DNA of 64,000 nucleotides, from positions 62,001 to 126,000 of the forward strand of contig CBDDJX010000001.1 in assembly GCA_965229885.1 (NCBI GenBank), in the 5' to 3' direction. The notes under the pieces were generated by a model, which saw nothing but the letters and a program-made list of their open reading frames with translations, was not told the origin of the DNA and did no database searches. This document shows, in pieces, positions 38,632-47,550 of this stretch (its first letter is position 1; each line of letters begins with the position of its first letter). The position numbers were made by a program, and so were the translations under genes. The DNA comes from DATLLJ01 sp965229885. Its GTDB lineage: Bacteria; Acidobacteriota; Vicinamibacteria; Vicinamibacterales; CAVVIG01.

Positions 38632-40854
38632 TCAGCGCCGCTTCAGGTACAGGCATCCAAGCGGCGGGACCATGAGCCGCAGCGACTCGTCGAACCCGTG
38701 CGAAGCAACGGGCTCCGACCAGGCGCCGCCGAAGTTGCCGACGTTGGTCCCGCCGTAGACCGACGCGTCGCTGTTCAACACTTCCGTATAGTAGCCGGCC
38801 TCGGGCACGCCCATGCGATAGTCCTCGCGCAGCACCGGCGTGAAGTTGAACAGCAGCACGAGGTAATCGCGGCGATCGCGCACGTAGCGGACGATCGAGA
38901 CGACGCTGTTCTCGTGGGCGCTGCCGTCGATCCAGCGGAAGCCGGAGGGGTCGAAGTCCCTCTCATACAGCGACGGTTCAGCCAGATAGTGCCCGTTCAG
39001 ATCGTGGACCAAGCGGCGGATGGCCGCGTGCGACGGATCGTCCAGCAGATGCCAGTCCAGGCTGCGATCGTGGCTCCATTCGCGCCACTGGCCGAACTCG
39101 CCGCCCATGAACAGCAGCTTCTTGCCCGGGTGCCCGAACATGTAGCCGTACAGCGTGCGCAGCGTCGCGTACTTCTGCCACGCGTCGCCCGGCATCTTGT
39201 CGAGCAGGGCGCCTTTGCCGTGCACCACTTCGTCATGCGAGAACGGCAGGATGAAGTTCTCGGTGAATGCGTACAGCATGGAGAACGTGACGAGGCCGTG
39301 GTGCCAGCGGCGGTGAACGGGATCTTCACGCACGTACTCGAGCATGTCGTGCATCCAGCCCATATTCCACTTATAGGTGAAGCCCAGACCGCCAAGATCC
39401 ACCGGCCGGCTGACGCCCGTGTACGATGTCGACTCCTCGGCCGCGGTGATCGTGCCGGGGAAGTCGCCGTGCGTCAGCGTGTTGAGCTCCTGCAGGAACG
39501 CGATCGCCTCGAGGTTTTCACGCCCGCCGAACTGGTTGGGAATCCACCCGCTTTCGCGGCGCGAGTAATCCAGATACAGCATCGACGCGACCGCGTCGAC
39601 CCGCAGCCCATCGACGTGGTATTCCTCGAGCCAGAACAGCGCGTTCGACAGCAGGAAGTTTCTCACTTCGCGGCGGCCGTAATTGAAGATCAGGGTGCCC
39701 CATTCCTGATGCTCCCCCTGCCGCGGGTCCGCGTGCTCGTACAACGCCGTGCCGTCAAACCGTGCGAGGCCGTGCTCGTCTTTCGGGAAATGTCCGGGGA
39801 CCCAGTCGAGAATGAGGCCGAGCCCCGCCTGGTGGCAGGCGTCAACAAAATATTTGAAGTCTTCGGGCGGCCCGAACCGGCTCGTCGGTGCGAAGAATCC
39901 GAGGAGCTGATATCCCCAGGAACCAGAAAAGGGGTGCTCCATCACCGGCAACAATTCGATGTGCGTAAAGCCGGTCTCCCTGGCATACGGCACCAGCCGG
40001 GCCGCCATCTCTCGATACGTGAGAAAGCGGTCGCCTTCCTCGGGCACGCGCGCCCACGATCCGAGGTGGACTTCGTAGATCGACATCGGCCGATCGAGCC
40101 AGGCGCCGCGCTGCGGCCGCGTGGTCATCCACGTCTCGTCATTCCACCGGTAGAGGGAGAGGTCCTTCACGATCGACGCCATCAGCGGCGGCGCTTCGAA
40201 CGCGACGCCGAACGGATCGCACTTCTTGAGCAGCGTGCCGGTGCGCGTACGAATCTCGAATTTGTATTTCTCGCCGTCTGGCAGATCCGGGATGAAGATT
40301 TCCCAGACCCCGGCTGGCACGAGCAGCCGCATCGCGTGGACGCGTCCGTCCCAGCCGTTCCAGTCGCCAATCACGCTGACGCGATCGGCGTTCGGCGCCC
40401 ACACCGCGAAATGCACGCCGACGGTCAAGCCGATCGTGATGCGGTGGGCGCCGAGTTTCTCGAAGATGCGATGGTGGGTGCCTTCGCCGAACAGGTGGAG
40501 ATCGAAATCGGTTACGACCCGTCCGTAGCGGTACGGATCGTCGATCTCGATGACGCGGTCGCCCGGGAACGTGACGCGGAGGCGGTAGTCCAGTTCATGC
40601 GGCTCCCGGGGCGCCTGCGATTCAACGACCGCTTCGAAGATGCCCGCCGCCGAGCGTTTCCTCATCGGGAGACAGTCGCCGGTCCCGACGACGCGCAGAT
40701 CGATGGATCGCGCCGCCGGATGGAACGCGCGCACGAGGGTCCCGTGGCCGCGCTCCTCCGGATGCGGACCCAGCACGGCGAACGGATCGCGGTTCAGCCC
40801 GTTCGCCAATCGAGCGAGCGCGTCGGCGACCGCGGCGACGCCAGGCGGAGTCAT
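38632..40854 (-). CDS. glgB: 1,4-alpha-glucan branching enzyme
   Basis: GH13 enzyme that introduces alpha-1,6 branches into glycogen. It has N-terminal CBM48 regions (ANGLNRDPFAVLGPHPEERG and GVHFAVWAPNADRVSVIGDW), then the TIM barrel with ILDWVPGHFPKDEHGL, the nucleophile in VDGLRVDAVASMLYLDY, the acid/base in TAAEESTSYTGV and the third carboxylate in LPFSHDEVVHGKGAL. It is 740 residues, full length. No other glycogen genes are adjacent. Confidence 0.96.
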   Translation of the reverse strand: MTPPGVAAVADALARLANGLNRDPFAVLGPHPEERGHGTLVRAFHPAARSIDLRVVGTGDCLPMRKRSAAGIFEAVVESQAPREPHELDYRLRVTFPGDRVIEIDDPYRYGRVVTDFDLHLFGEGTHHRIFEKLGAHRITIGLTVGVHFAVWAPNADRVSVIGDWNGWDGRVHAMRLLVPAGVWEIFIPDLPDGEKYKFEIRTRTGTLLKKCDPFGVAFEAPPLMASIVKDLSLYRWNDETWMTTRPQRGAWLDRPMSIYEVHLGSWARVPEEGDRFLTYREMAARLVPYARETGFTHIELLPVMEHPFSGSWGYQLLGFFAPTSRFGPPEDFKYFVDACHQAGLGLILDWVPGHFPKDEHGLARFDGTALYEHADPRQGEHQEWGTLIFNYGRREVRNFLLSNALFWLEEYHVDGLRVDAVASMLYLDYSRRESGWIPNQFGGRENLEAIAFLQELNTLTHGDFPGTITAAEESTSYTGVSRPVDLGGLGFTYKWNMGWMHDMLEYVREDPVHRRWHHGLVTFSMLYAFTENFILPFSHDEVVHGKGALLDKMPGDAWQKYATLRTLYGYMFGHPGKKLLFMGGEFGQWREWSHDRSLDWHLLDDPSHAAIRRLVHDLNGHYLAEPSLYERDFDPSGFRWIDGSAHENSVVSIVRYVRDRRDYLVLLFNFTPVLREDYRMGVPEAGYYTEVLNSDASVYGGTNVGNFGGAWSEPVASHGFDESLRLMVPPLGCLYLKRR

Positions 40855-40878
40855 CGAGTCCTCGATGGCTCGATCGTC

Positions 40879-41523
40879 CTATGGCTCGATCGTCGCTTTC
40901 TTCACGTAGTCCAGCTTCGGGTAGCTCTTGAGCAGGTACGCGTTGCCTTCTGTCGTGAGCCGGGCCTGATCGGGCACATTCTTACTGCCATACCCGCTGT
41001 ACAGCTTGTCCACAGAGCCCATCCCTTCGATGACCCTTCCAAAGGGCGCGAAGCCCTGACTGTCGAGCGACGTGTTGTTCCCGAAATTAACGAATACCTG
41101 GGTCGAGCGTGAGTTCGGCGCCCCCGTCTTGGCGAAGGTGACGTAACCTCGCTTGTTGCTTTCCTTCACCGGATCGTCCGTGAAGCTGAACCTGCCCCAG
41201 GGACCCTGGATGCTCGGATCGCCGTTCATCCCGAACTGCGCCATGAAGCCGTCGAGCACGCGGAAAAACCGGACGTCGTCATAGAACCCGTTCTTCACGA
41301 GATTGTAGAAACGATCCGCGCCGAGCGGCGCCCAGGCGCGGGTCACGTCGATCACGAAGACGCCGGCGCTGGTATCGAACTTCGCCTTGTACCTCTCTGG
41401 CGCCTTCTCCTTGAGCGCCGCAGGCGTCTTCAGCCCCGCCTTGCCCGCGTCGGTCTGCGCCAGAACGGCAACGGTCGCGGCCAGGGCGGCGATCACGGTC
41501 ACAGCGAGCGAACGAATCATCAT
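40879..41523 (-). CDS. Exported cyclophilin-type peptidyl-prolyl isomerase
   Basis: A 214-residue protein with a signal peptide (SLAVTVIAALAATVAVLAQ) and a cyclophilin core: FVIDVTRAWAPLGADRFYNL, FFRVLDGFMAQFGMNGD, RGYVTFAKTGAPNSRSTQVF and FAPFGRVIEGMGSVDKLY. It is likely periplasmic. Several active-site positions differ from PpiA (no FHR), so activity may be low. It is divergent from the other cyclophilin gene at 41649. Confidence 0.88.
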   Translation of the reverse strand: MMIRSLAVTVIAALAATVAVLAQTDAGKAGLKTPAALKEKAPERYKAKFDTSAGVFVIDVTRAWAPLGADRFYNLVKNGFYDDVRFFRVLDGFMAQFGMNGDPSIQGPWGRFSFTDDPVKESNKRGYVTFAKTGAPNSRSTQVFVNFGNNTSLDSQGFAPFGRVIEGMGSVDKLYSGYGSKNVPDQARLTTEGNAYLLKSYPKLDYVKKATIEP

Positions 41524-41537
41524 CGTCGGTCTCCTTC

Positions 41538-41584
41538 GTCCGGCTAAAGCCGGACACTACGGGAAGCAAAAGCCGGACACTACG
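41538..41584. repeat. REP-like palindromic repeat
   Basis: GTCCGGCTAAAGCCGGAC (41538-41555) is an 8-bp perfect inverted repeat with a 2-nt loop, followed by ACTACG. A second right half, AGCCGGACACTACG, follows at 41571-41584. It lies between the divergent cyclophilin genes. In Vicinamibacteria-type genomes I recall similar dispersed words at intergenic sites, but this is memory, not a search. Confidence 0.6.
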
Positions 41585-41648
41585 CTATTATGATCCCGGC
41601 GTTCACCTACTTCAAGCGCGCCGGTGAGGCGCGCCAGAGAGCATATCA

Positions 41649-42161
41649 ATGTTGTTTGCGCATCTCACGACGAGCGAAGGAAACTTCACCGCCCGGCTGT
41701 TTGACGCCGAGGTCCCGAAAACCGTGGCCAACTTCGCCGGCCTCGCGGAGGGGACGACGGAGTGGACCGATCCGCGAACGGGCAAGAAGACGAAACAGCC
41801 CTATTACTCCGGCACCATTTTTCATCGGGTCATCGCCGACTTCATGATCCAGGGCGGCGATCCGCTCGGCCAGGGCACCGGCGGCCCCGGCTATAAGTTC
41901 GCCGACGAGTTCAGCCCGACGCTGCGGCACAGCAAGGCCGGCATCCTCTCGATGGCCAACAGCGGCCCGAACACGAACGGCGGGCAGTTCTTCATCACGC
42001 TGGCGCCGACACCGTGGCTCGACAACAAGCATAGCGTCTTCGGCGAAGTCGTCGAAGGCATGGACGTCGTGAACAAGATCGGCAAGACGGCGACGAGCAA
42101 GCCTGGCGATCGCCCAGTCATGCCGATCACGATCGACTCCGTGACGATCGAGAAGAAGTAA
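41649..42161 (+). CDS. Cyclophilin-type peptidyl-prolyl isomerase
   Basis: A 170-residue cytosolic-type cyclophilin without signal peptide. The catalytic stretch is GTIFHRVIADFMIQGGDP, followed by GPGYKFADEF, GILSMANSGPNTNGGQFFIT, TPWLDNKHSVFGEVVEGMDV. All the active-site residues (R, F, Q, F, W and H) are in place, so it should isomerise Xaa-Pro bonds. It precedes the TonB-type receptor gene by 8 nt. Confidence 0.92.
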   Translation: MLFAHLTTSEGNFTARLFDAEVPKTVANFAGLAEGTTEWTDPRTGKKTKQPYYSGTIFHRVIADFMIQGGDPLGQGTGGPGYKFADEFSPTLRHSKAGILSMANSGPNTNGGQFFITLAPTPWLDNKHSVFGEVVEGMDVVNKIGKTATSKPGDRPVMPITIDSVTIEKK

Positions 42162-42169
42162 CCGCGGTC

Positions 42170-44603
42170 ATGCCACGCCGCCGTGACAGGACTGCAGCAG
42201 CCGCCGCCATCGTCTGGCTGCTGCCGGCGCTCTACGCGCAGACTCCGGAGCCGGCTGCCGAACGGCAGCCGCTCGGCTACTCCTTCACGGGCGACCAGAT
42301 CGCGGACCTGCCCTCGGGCGCCGCGAATCTTCTCGCTGCTCGACAGCGCGGTACCGGAAGCCATCTCCGATCGCGTCGACGCGGGCAGCCTCACGCCAGG
42401 TCGGCCGACGCGCTTCGGCACACACGGCAGTTCGTGGACGCAGACGATGTTCCGGATCGGCGAGGTCGACGTGTCCGATCCGGATGCCAGCGGCACGCCG
42501 CTGATCCTGCCGGGGGTGCGGGCCTGGCGGCGCATGGACGTGGCCACCGGAGCGATGCCTCTCGGCGTGAATGCTCCCGGACTCGCGGTCACGCTCGTCC
42601 CGCGCCGGCCCACGGCGGCGTGGACCGGCTCGATTGAGCTCTTCGGCGCACCCCACGATTTGCAGTCTCGAACCGCCACCACCGACCCGCCGGCGATCTC
42701 GCGGCTCGATACGTGGACGTCGGGAAGCGTCCTGGCCAGCGGTCCGCTCATCCCCAATCGCCTGGGCATGGTCCTCGAGGCCTCGTGGACGGAGGCGACG
42801 CGCTACCAGCGCGACGATTCGACGAGGCTCAACGAGAAACTCGGATCGGTGTTCAGCCACGTCGTGTTCACGCCGACCAGGCGCGACGAGATTCGATTCA
42901 TCGGATGGGTTCAGGAGACGCGGTCGCCCTTCGCGCATCGCCTCGCGTATGCGCAACCGAACGCGTCCGAACACGGGACATCGCTCCATGTGCAGTCGGA
43001 GTGGGAGCGGCGCCGTACCACAGGAAGTGGCGCCGCAGATTCGGCGTGGACCGGGTTCGTCTCGTTCTCGGCGCGGCGGCGCACGACCGATCTTGGGCCG
43101 GTGACGGCGATCGTGACGGAGCGAGTGACCGGAGGGCCAGTCCCCGACCTCGTCGCGCCGCTCGGCACCGATAAGGCGTGGTCGCTCGGCGCGAAACTGA
43201 CGCCGCTCACCTGGGACCGGCGGCACACGCCCCAGGCGGCCGTCACGCTGTCGGGTGGCAGCGCGGACGTGCGGACGCCGTTTTCCGTGCGCATCGGCGA
43301 GCGCGTGGACGGCGTGCCCGCACGGGTGTGGGACTATTCCGCGCCAGGCGCTGCCTCCGACTGGCATCAGATTACGTTGTCGCTTTTCGCCGGCGACACG
43401 ATCGTGATTCATCCGCGCGTGATGATCGACGGCGGCCTCCGCTTCGATTGGGCCGGCGCCGGGGCGGCGACAAACCCGCAGGGCATCTCGTGGCGCGACC
43501 TGTACCCGAGCGCCGGCCTGCGGTGGGAACCGACGGACGTCAAGCGAATCGCCGCGGTGGTGAGGTTCAATCGCTACGGCCATCGCCTGCCGCTCGGAGA
43601 CCTGGCGTATGGCGATTCGCGCGCGCCAACCGCGAATGTCTTTCAGTGGACCGCGACCGGCGCCGATCCCGGAGTGCAGCAGCTCGGGGCGCTCATCTCG
43701 CGCGTCGGTCCCGGCACAGGCGGCGGCGATCCGGGTTTCAGCTCGATCGATCCGCACCTCGAGCGTCCCTACGTGAACGAGCTCACGCTCGGATTCGAAT
43801 CGCGGCCGAACAGCCGGACCGTTCTCCGGCTCACCGGGATCGCCCGGCAGGAGGGTCGGCTCATCGGCCTGGTGAACACGGGCGTCCCGCGATCTTCCTA
43901 CAACGTGCTCTTTCTGATTGACCCCGGCGTTGACCACGCAGGGGGGCAGATCCTGAACGTATTCGATCGGATACCCGATACGTTCGGCGCGGATCGATAT
44001 CTCCTGACGAACCCGGCGGGCCATCACGCCACCTTCGCCGGCGTGGAGATCACCGCGCACATGACGACCAAGCGATTGTTTCTGGTCGCGGGCGGTACGG
44101 CCGGCAGGTCAGAGGCGACGTCCGCGAACCGCGGCTTCCTGGTGACGGAAAACGATCACGGACTCGTCGGTGAGGTGCTGACCGATCCCAATGCCGAAAC
44201 GAACGCGCGCGGCCGCCCATTTACTGAGCGCGGCTACACAATCAAGACCGCCGGCACCTACCATTTCCCCCACGACGTCCGACTTGGTGTGGTGGCGCGC
44301 TATCAGGACGGACAGCACTTCGCGCGGCTGGTCATCGTGCCGGGGCTCAATCAGGGAGTCGAAGCCATTCGGGCATTTGTGAACGGGAAGACGAGGTTCA
44401 CCTATACGCTGACCGTCGATGCGCGCCTGCAGAAGGACTTCACGCTCGGCGGCTGGCGCCTGACCGGCGTGATCGACGCGTACAACCTAGGGAATACCGC
44501 CACCGAAATCGAAGAATTTTCGGTGACCGGCCCGCTCTCCCGTTCGATTTCCGCGGTGCAGCCGCCGCGATCGCTGCGCATCGGCTTCAAGCTGGCGTTC
44601 TGA
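42170..44603 (+). pseudogene. TonB-dependent-receptor-like outer-membrane barrel with N-terminal frameshift
   Basis: ATG 42170 gives a signal peptide (AAAAAIVWLLPALYAQ) and the start YSFTGDQIADLPSGAANLL. Near 42328 the frame must change to continue as SLLDSAVPEAISDRVDAGSL. The remaining roughly 760 residues read like a plug and barrel (FRIGEVDVSDPDASG, RPYVNELTLGFESRPNSRTV, FTYTLTVDARLQKDFTLGG) and end with ...SLRIGFKLAF, an aromatic terminal residue typical of outer-membrane proteins. One lesion only; it could be a sequencing error. Substrate unknown. Confidence 0.78.
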
Positions 44604-44673
44604 TCGCAGCATGATCCGGTTTAGCGCGCCGCCCGCGTAACGAGCCACTGCCGACCTACTAAGATCGCTGCGG

Positions 44674-44844
44674 CATGCCGACGCGGGCCGGCTCGACGGC
44701 CGCGCCGTGGAAAACCTTCGAGCCGATCGCGGAGCTGAACCTGGGCATTCTCTACGCGGCCAAAGGGATCAAGTTCTTCCAGGCGAACGATCTGGGCCAC
44801 ACCGACGACGTCGCCGGCTGGCGGTACGAGATCGTCCGGTGAAC
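44674..44844 (+). pseudogene. C-terminal fragment of unknown protein
   Basis: A 55-residue frame (MPTRAGSTAAPWKTFEPIAE, then NLGILYAAKGIKFF and WRYEIVR) looks like the end of a larger protein rather than a chance frame. I do not recognise the family. It lies just before a conserved-looking small gene. Confidence 0.3.
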
Positions 44845-44849
44845 GGGCG

Positions 44850-45224
44850 ATGAAGACCCGGCTGGCCGCCGTGCGCCACGGGTTGCTCGATCTGCACAAA
44901 GCGTTGCTCGATGCGGAGCGGGAACAGTACGAGCGGATCCATGGAAGAGTGACCGCCGGGAAGATGCTGCAGCTCGCGTTTCAGGATATGCAGTTTGCCT
45001 GGCTGCGCTCCCTGTCCGAGCTGATCGTGCGGATCGACGAACTACTCGAGACCGCGGAAGCCCGCGACGGCGATCTTGGCAGTCTCCTGGCGACCGCCCG
45101 CGCCCTGCTGACGACCTCCGGCCAGTCGACGCCCTTCGCCCGCGAGTACGGCGCGGCCCGGCAGCGCGATCCGCATATCGCGGTCCTCCACGACCGCGTC
45201 ATGCGGGCGTTGGACGCGCGCTAA
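44850..45224 (+). CDS. Conserved hypothetical helical protein (124 aa)
   Basis: A 124-residue, helix-rich, soluble protein. Segments such as LLDLHKALLDAEREQYERIH, GKMLQLAFQDMQFAWLRSLS and ELIVRIDELLE resemble small proteins I have seen as uncharacterised in Proteobacteria and Acidobacteriota, but there is no functional name I trust. No metal or redox motif, no membrane segment. Start ATG 44850. Confidence 0.7.
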   Translation: MKTRLAAVRHGLLDLHKALLDAEREQYERIHGRVTAGKMLQLAFQDMQFAWLRSLSELIVRIDELLETAEARDGDLGSLLATARALLTTSGQSTPFAREYGAARQRDPHIAVLHDRVMRALDAR

Positions 45225-45282
45225 AGCAGGCACCGCGCCGCCCTTACTCCTCAAGGACCAGCGCGTAGCCGCGAGGGCGGCC

Positions 45283-46197
45283 TCAGGCATTCACCGCGTC
45301 AGCCAGTCGCACGGCGCCGACCAACGCGGCGAACTGCGCGGCGAAAATGGTGGCGAGCGCGCGCACCGATTCCCTCCGCTCGCTGCCATGCGGCAGCTCG
45401 ACGGCGAGTACGCCCACGCACCCCACTGCTGTCAGCAAAGGCACGACGACCGCGCCACTGGCCAGATCGCGGCCGTTGACAATGCACGTTTGGGCCGATC
45501 GAAACGCCGCGGCGGTCGCATTGTCCGCGTCGCGTCGTACTCTCGGCAACTGCGCGAGCACCTTGTCCGAATATCCGTGCGCGAGCACGGGCCTCAGTTC
45601 GGCGCGCTGCGGATCCCAGACCCAGGCGATGAGGCCGATCGCCTCGAGAATTCCAGCGGCGCCCTGGAGCAGCGGTGCCGCTTCGCGTATCTCATAGACG
45701 CGGCCCAGTTCAGTACACAGACGTGCGGCAGCTGAAAAATCGGGCTCCGGCCGGGACGGCGCTCTGGCCAGGCTGTGATCGTCGGCCGGCACGCCCTCAA
45801 CGGCGGATCCGCGCCTCTCGACAACCCCAGGGCGACCGCGGGAGAGAGAACCGATGGCCGAGCCGACCAGATATTGAAGCCTGGTCGGCGGCCGCGCGCC
45901 CACAGATGCGCCACCAGCATGTGGCGGGACAGCCGAGTCCGTCGCGGCAACGTCAATCGGATCGGGGTGAAGCTCCAGGAGCTCACGGACGACGATGTCA
46001 GGCTCGAGGCCGATCGCATGCGCGTAGGCGCGGATGAAGGCGCGGCGAAAGATACCCGCTGGCCAACGTGACATGTCATCTCGCTCCAGCGCCTCCAATA
46101 GCGATAGGCTGATCTTCGTCCGCTCCGCGATGGAGGTCAGGGCAATCTGTTGTCGTTCACGCCGCTGACGCAGTCGAGCGCCGAAACTTTCATGCAT
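45283..46197 (-). CDS. RodZ/Xre-type HTH protein with GAF-like domain
   Basis: A 304-residue protein from ATG 46197. The N-terminal helix-turn-helix has the RodZ-like arrangement (FGARLRQRRERQQIALTSIA, ERTKISLSLLEALERDDMSR, FIRAYAHAIGLEPDIVVREL). A disordered linker follows, and from about residue 150 a GAF-like ligand domain (ARLCTELGRVYEIREAAPLL ... GAVVVPLLTAVGCVGVLAVE). No transmembrane helix, so a soluble regulator rather than a cytoskeletal RodZ. Ligand unknown. Confidence 0.75.
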   Translation of the reverse strand: MHESFGARLRQRRERQQIALTSIAERTKISLSLLEALERDDMSRWPAGIFRRAFIRAYAHAIGLEPDIVVRELLELHPDPIDVAATDSAVPPHAGGASVGARPPTRLQYLVGSAIGSLSRGRPGVVERRGSAVEGVPADDHSLARAPSRPEPDFSAAARLCTELGRVYEIREAAPLLQGAAGILEAIGLIAWVWDPQRAELRPVLAHGYSDKVLAQLPRVRRDADNATAAAFRSAQTCIVNGRDLASGAVVVPLLTAVGCVGVLAVELPHGSERRESVRALATIFAAQFAALVGAVRLADAVNA

Positions 46198-46365
46198 GCG
46201 GCACACCTCGCGGGCTATGAAAAACGTGGCCCAGCACAATCACATTGCGTTATTGAGGAACATTCCGCGCCGTCCACAACCCGTGAGGGACGATCACCGC
46301 ACAGCCTCTGGTAAGGCGACCCCTGCGGTGAGGGTCTGTAGACCATCCACGCCAAGAGTACCAAT

Positions 46366-46512
46366 ATGCGTGACGCAGTTCAAGCCTGGAAATTGCGGCG
46401 GACCGTTCACAACGTGCTGTTGCCGGGTGGACACCTCATGCTCCTGGAACATCCCGATTCCACGATGGAGACGATCGAGCGATTCCTGAGCCGCGACCCT
46501 TCGACTTCATAG
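46366..46512 (+). pseudogene. Alpha/beta-hydrolase C-terminal fragment
   Basis: A 48-residue frame reads RTVHNVLLPGGHLMLLEHPD and TIERFLSRDPSTS. The GGH stretch is the usual catalytic-histidine end of alpha/beta hydrolases. No nucleophile elbow lies upstream, so it is a remnant. Confidence 0.6.
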
Positions 46513-46652
46513 CCCCGCGCCCCCGGGTACGGCGACAGGTCGGGCAGCGTCGGTGCAAACGACGGCGTCCGTAACGTTCGATACGGATCCGAGACCAATG
46601 TAAGATCCTGATTCGCACGGTGATGCGTCCAGTGTGACGTGCATGAGATTTC

Positions 46653-47550
46653 ATGATGCCCAGTAGTCCCATCCCTGGCGGTCGTGCGGACAGCGCCGAA
46701 GCGATCCGAAAGGCATCGGCCCGTCTCTGCACCGGAGTCGTCGCCGCGCTTCTCGGCCTTCTGAGCGTGGTCCTCCCCGCGGGCACGGGGAAGGAGCCCG
46801 CCGTCGGCCAGGCGGACGGCCGGGCGCTTCACATTAGCGATCCCCAGAGCCCCTTCGATCACGAACACCGGTCGTGGACCGCCATTCTGGCCCCGTACGT
46901 CAGGGACGGCGCGGTAGACTACCGCGGTCTCGCGGATCATGGGCAACCCGCGCTCAACGCCTACCTCAGCGCTCTCAGCGCAGCCTCGCCGGCGGAGTCC
47001 GGCTGGACCCGAGAGGAGCGCCTGGCGTTCTGGATCAACGCCTACAACGCCTTCACGATTCGACTGATGCTCGACCACTATCCGCTTCCCAGCATTCGCT
47101 CGATCGGCTTTCTACCGTTGGCGGCGTTTCGAACGAAATTCGTCCCGCTGGGCGCCGGTCGCACGCCGATGTCTCTGAACGTCATCGAAAACGAGATCCT
47201 CCGGAAGCAATTCCTGGACGCGCGGGTACACTTCGCGATCGTCTGTGCGTCGAAGAGTTGTCCAGCGCTCCGCTCGGAGGCGTACCGGTCACGCGACCTC
47301 GACCAGCAGCTCGACGCGGCCGCGCGAGCGTTCCTCGATGACCGGTCGAAGAACCGATGGGATCCGACCTCGCGCACGCTGTCTCTCTCATCGATACTTT
47401 AAGTGGTTCCGCGACGACTTCGAGCGAGCCGGCGGGACGCTTGCGGCTTTCGTGGGGCGCTACCTGCGTCAGCCCGACGCGGCCGATCTCGAGAAGGAAA
47501 GAGTGCGGGTCGTGTTTCTCGACTACGACTGGTCCTTGAACGGGCGATGA
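46653..47550 (+). pseudogene. DUF547 protein with one-base frameshift
   Basis: ATG 46653 leads through an N-terminal hydrophobic segment (LCTGVVAALLGLLSVVLPAG) to the DUF547 core: FDHEHRSWTAILAPYVRDGA, AFWINAYNAFTIRLMLDHYP and HFAIVCASKSCPALRSEAYR. Near 47397 an extra base (ATACTTTAAGTGG) breaks the frame, and coding resumes as KWFRDDFERAGGTLAAFVGR and VVFLDYDWSLNGR to 47550. The end overlaps the next start (ATGA). DUF547 proteins are exported and often sit beside mercuric-reductase-like flavoproteins, as here. Confidence 0.82.

Noticed and set aside
46653..47550. CASKSCP of DUF547 as a selenoprotein-like motif
   Set aside because: Both positions are ordinary cysteines; the break in this gene is a one-base frameshift, not a UGA.
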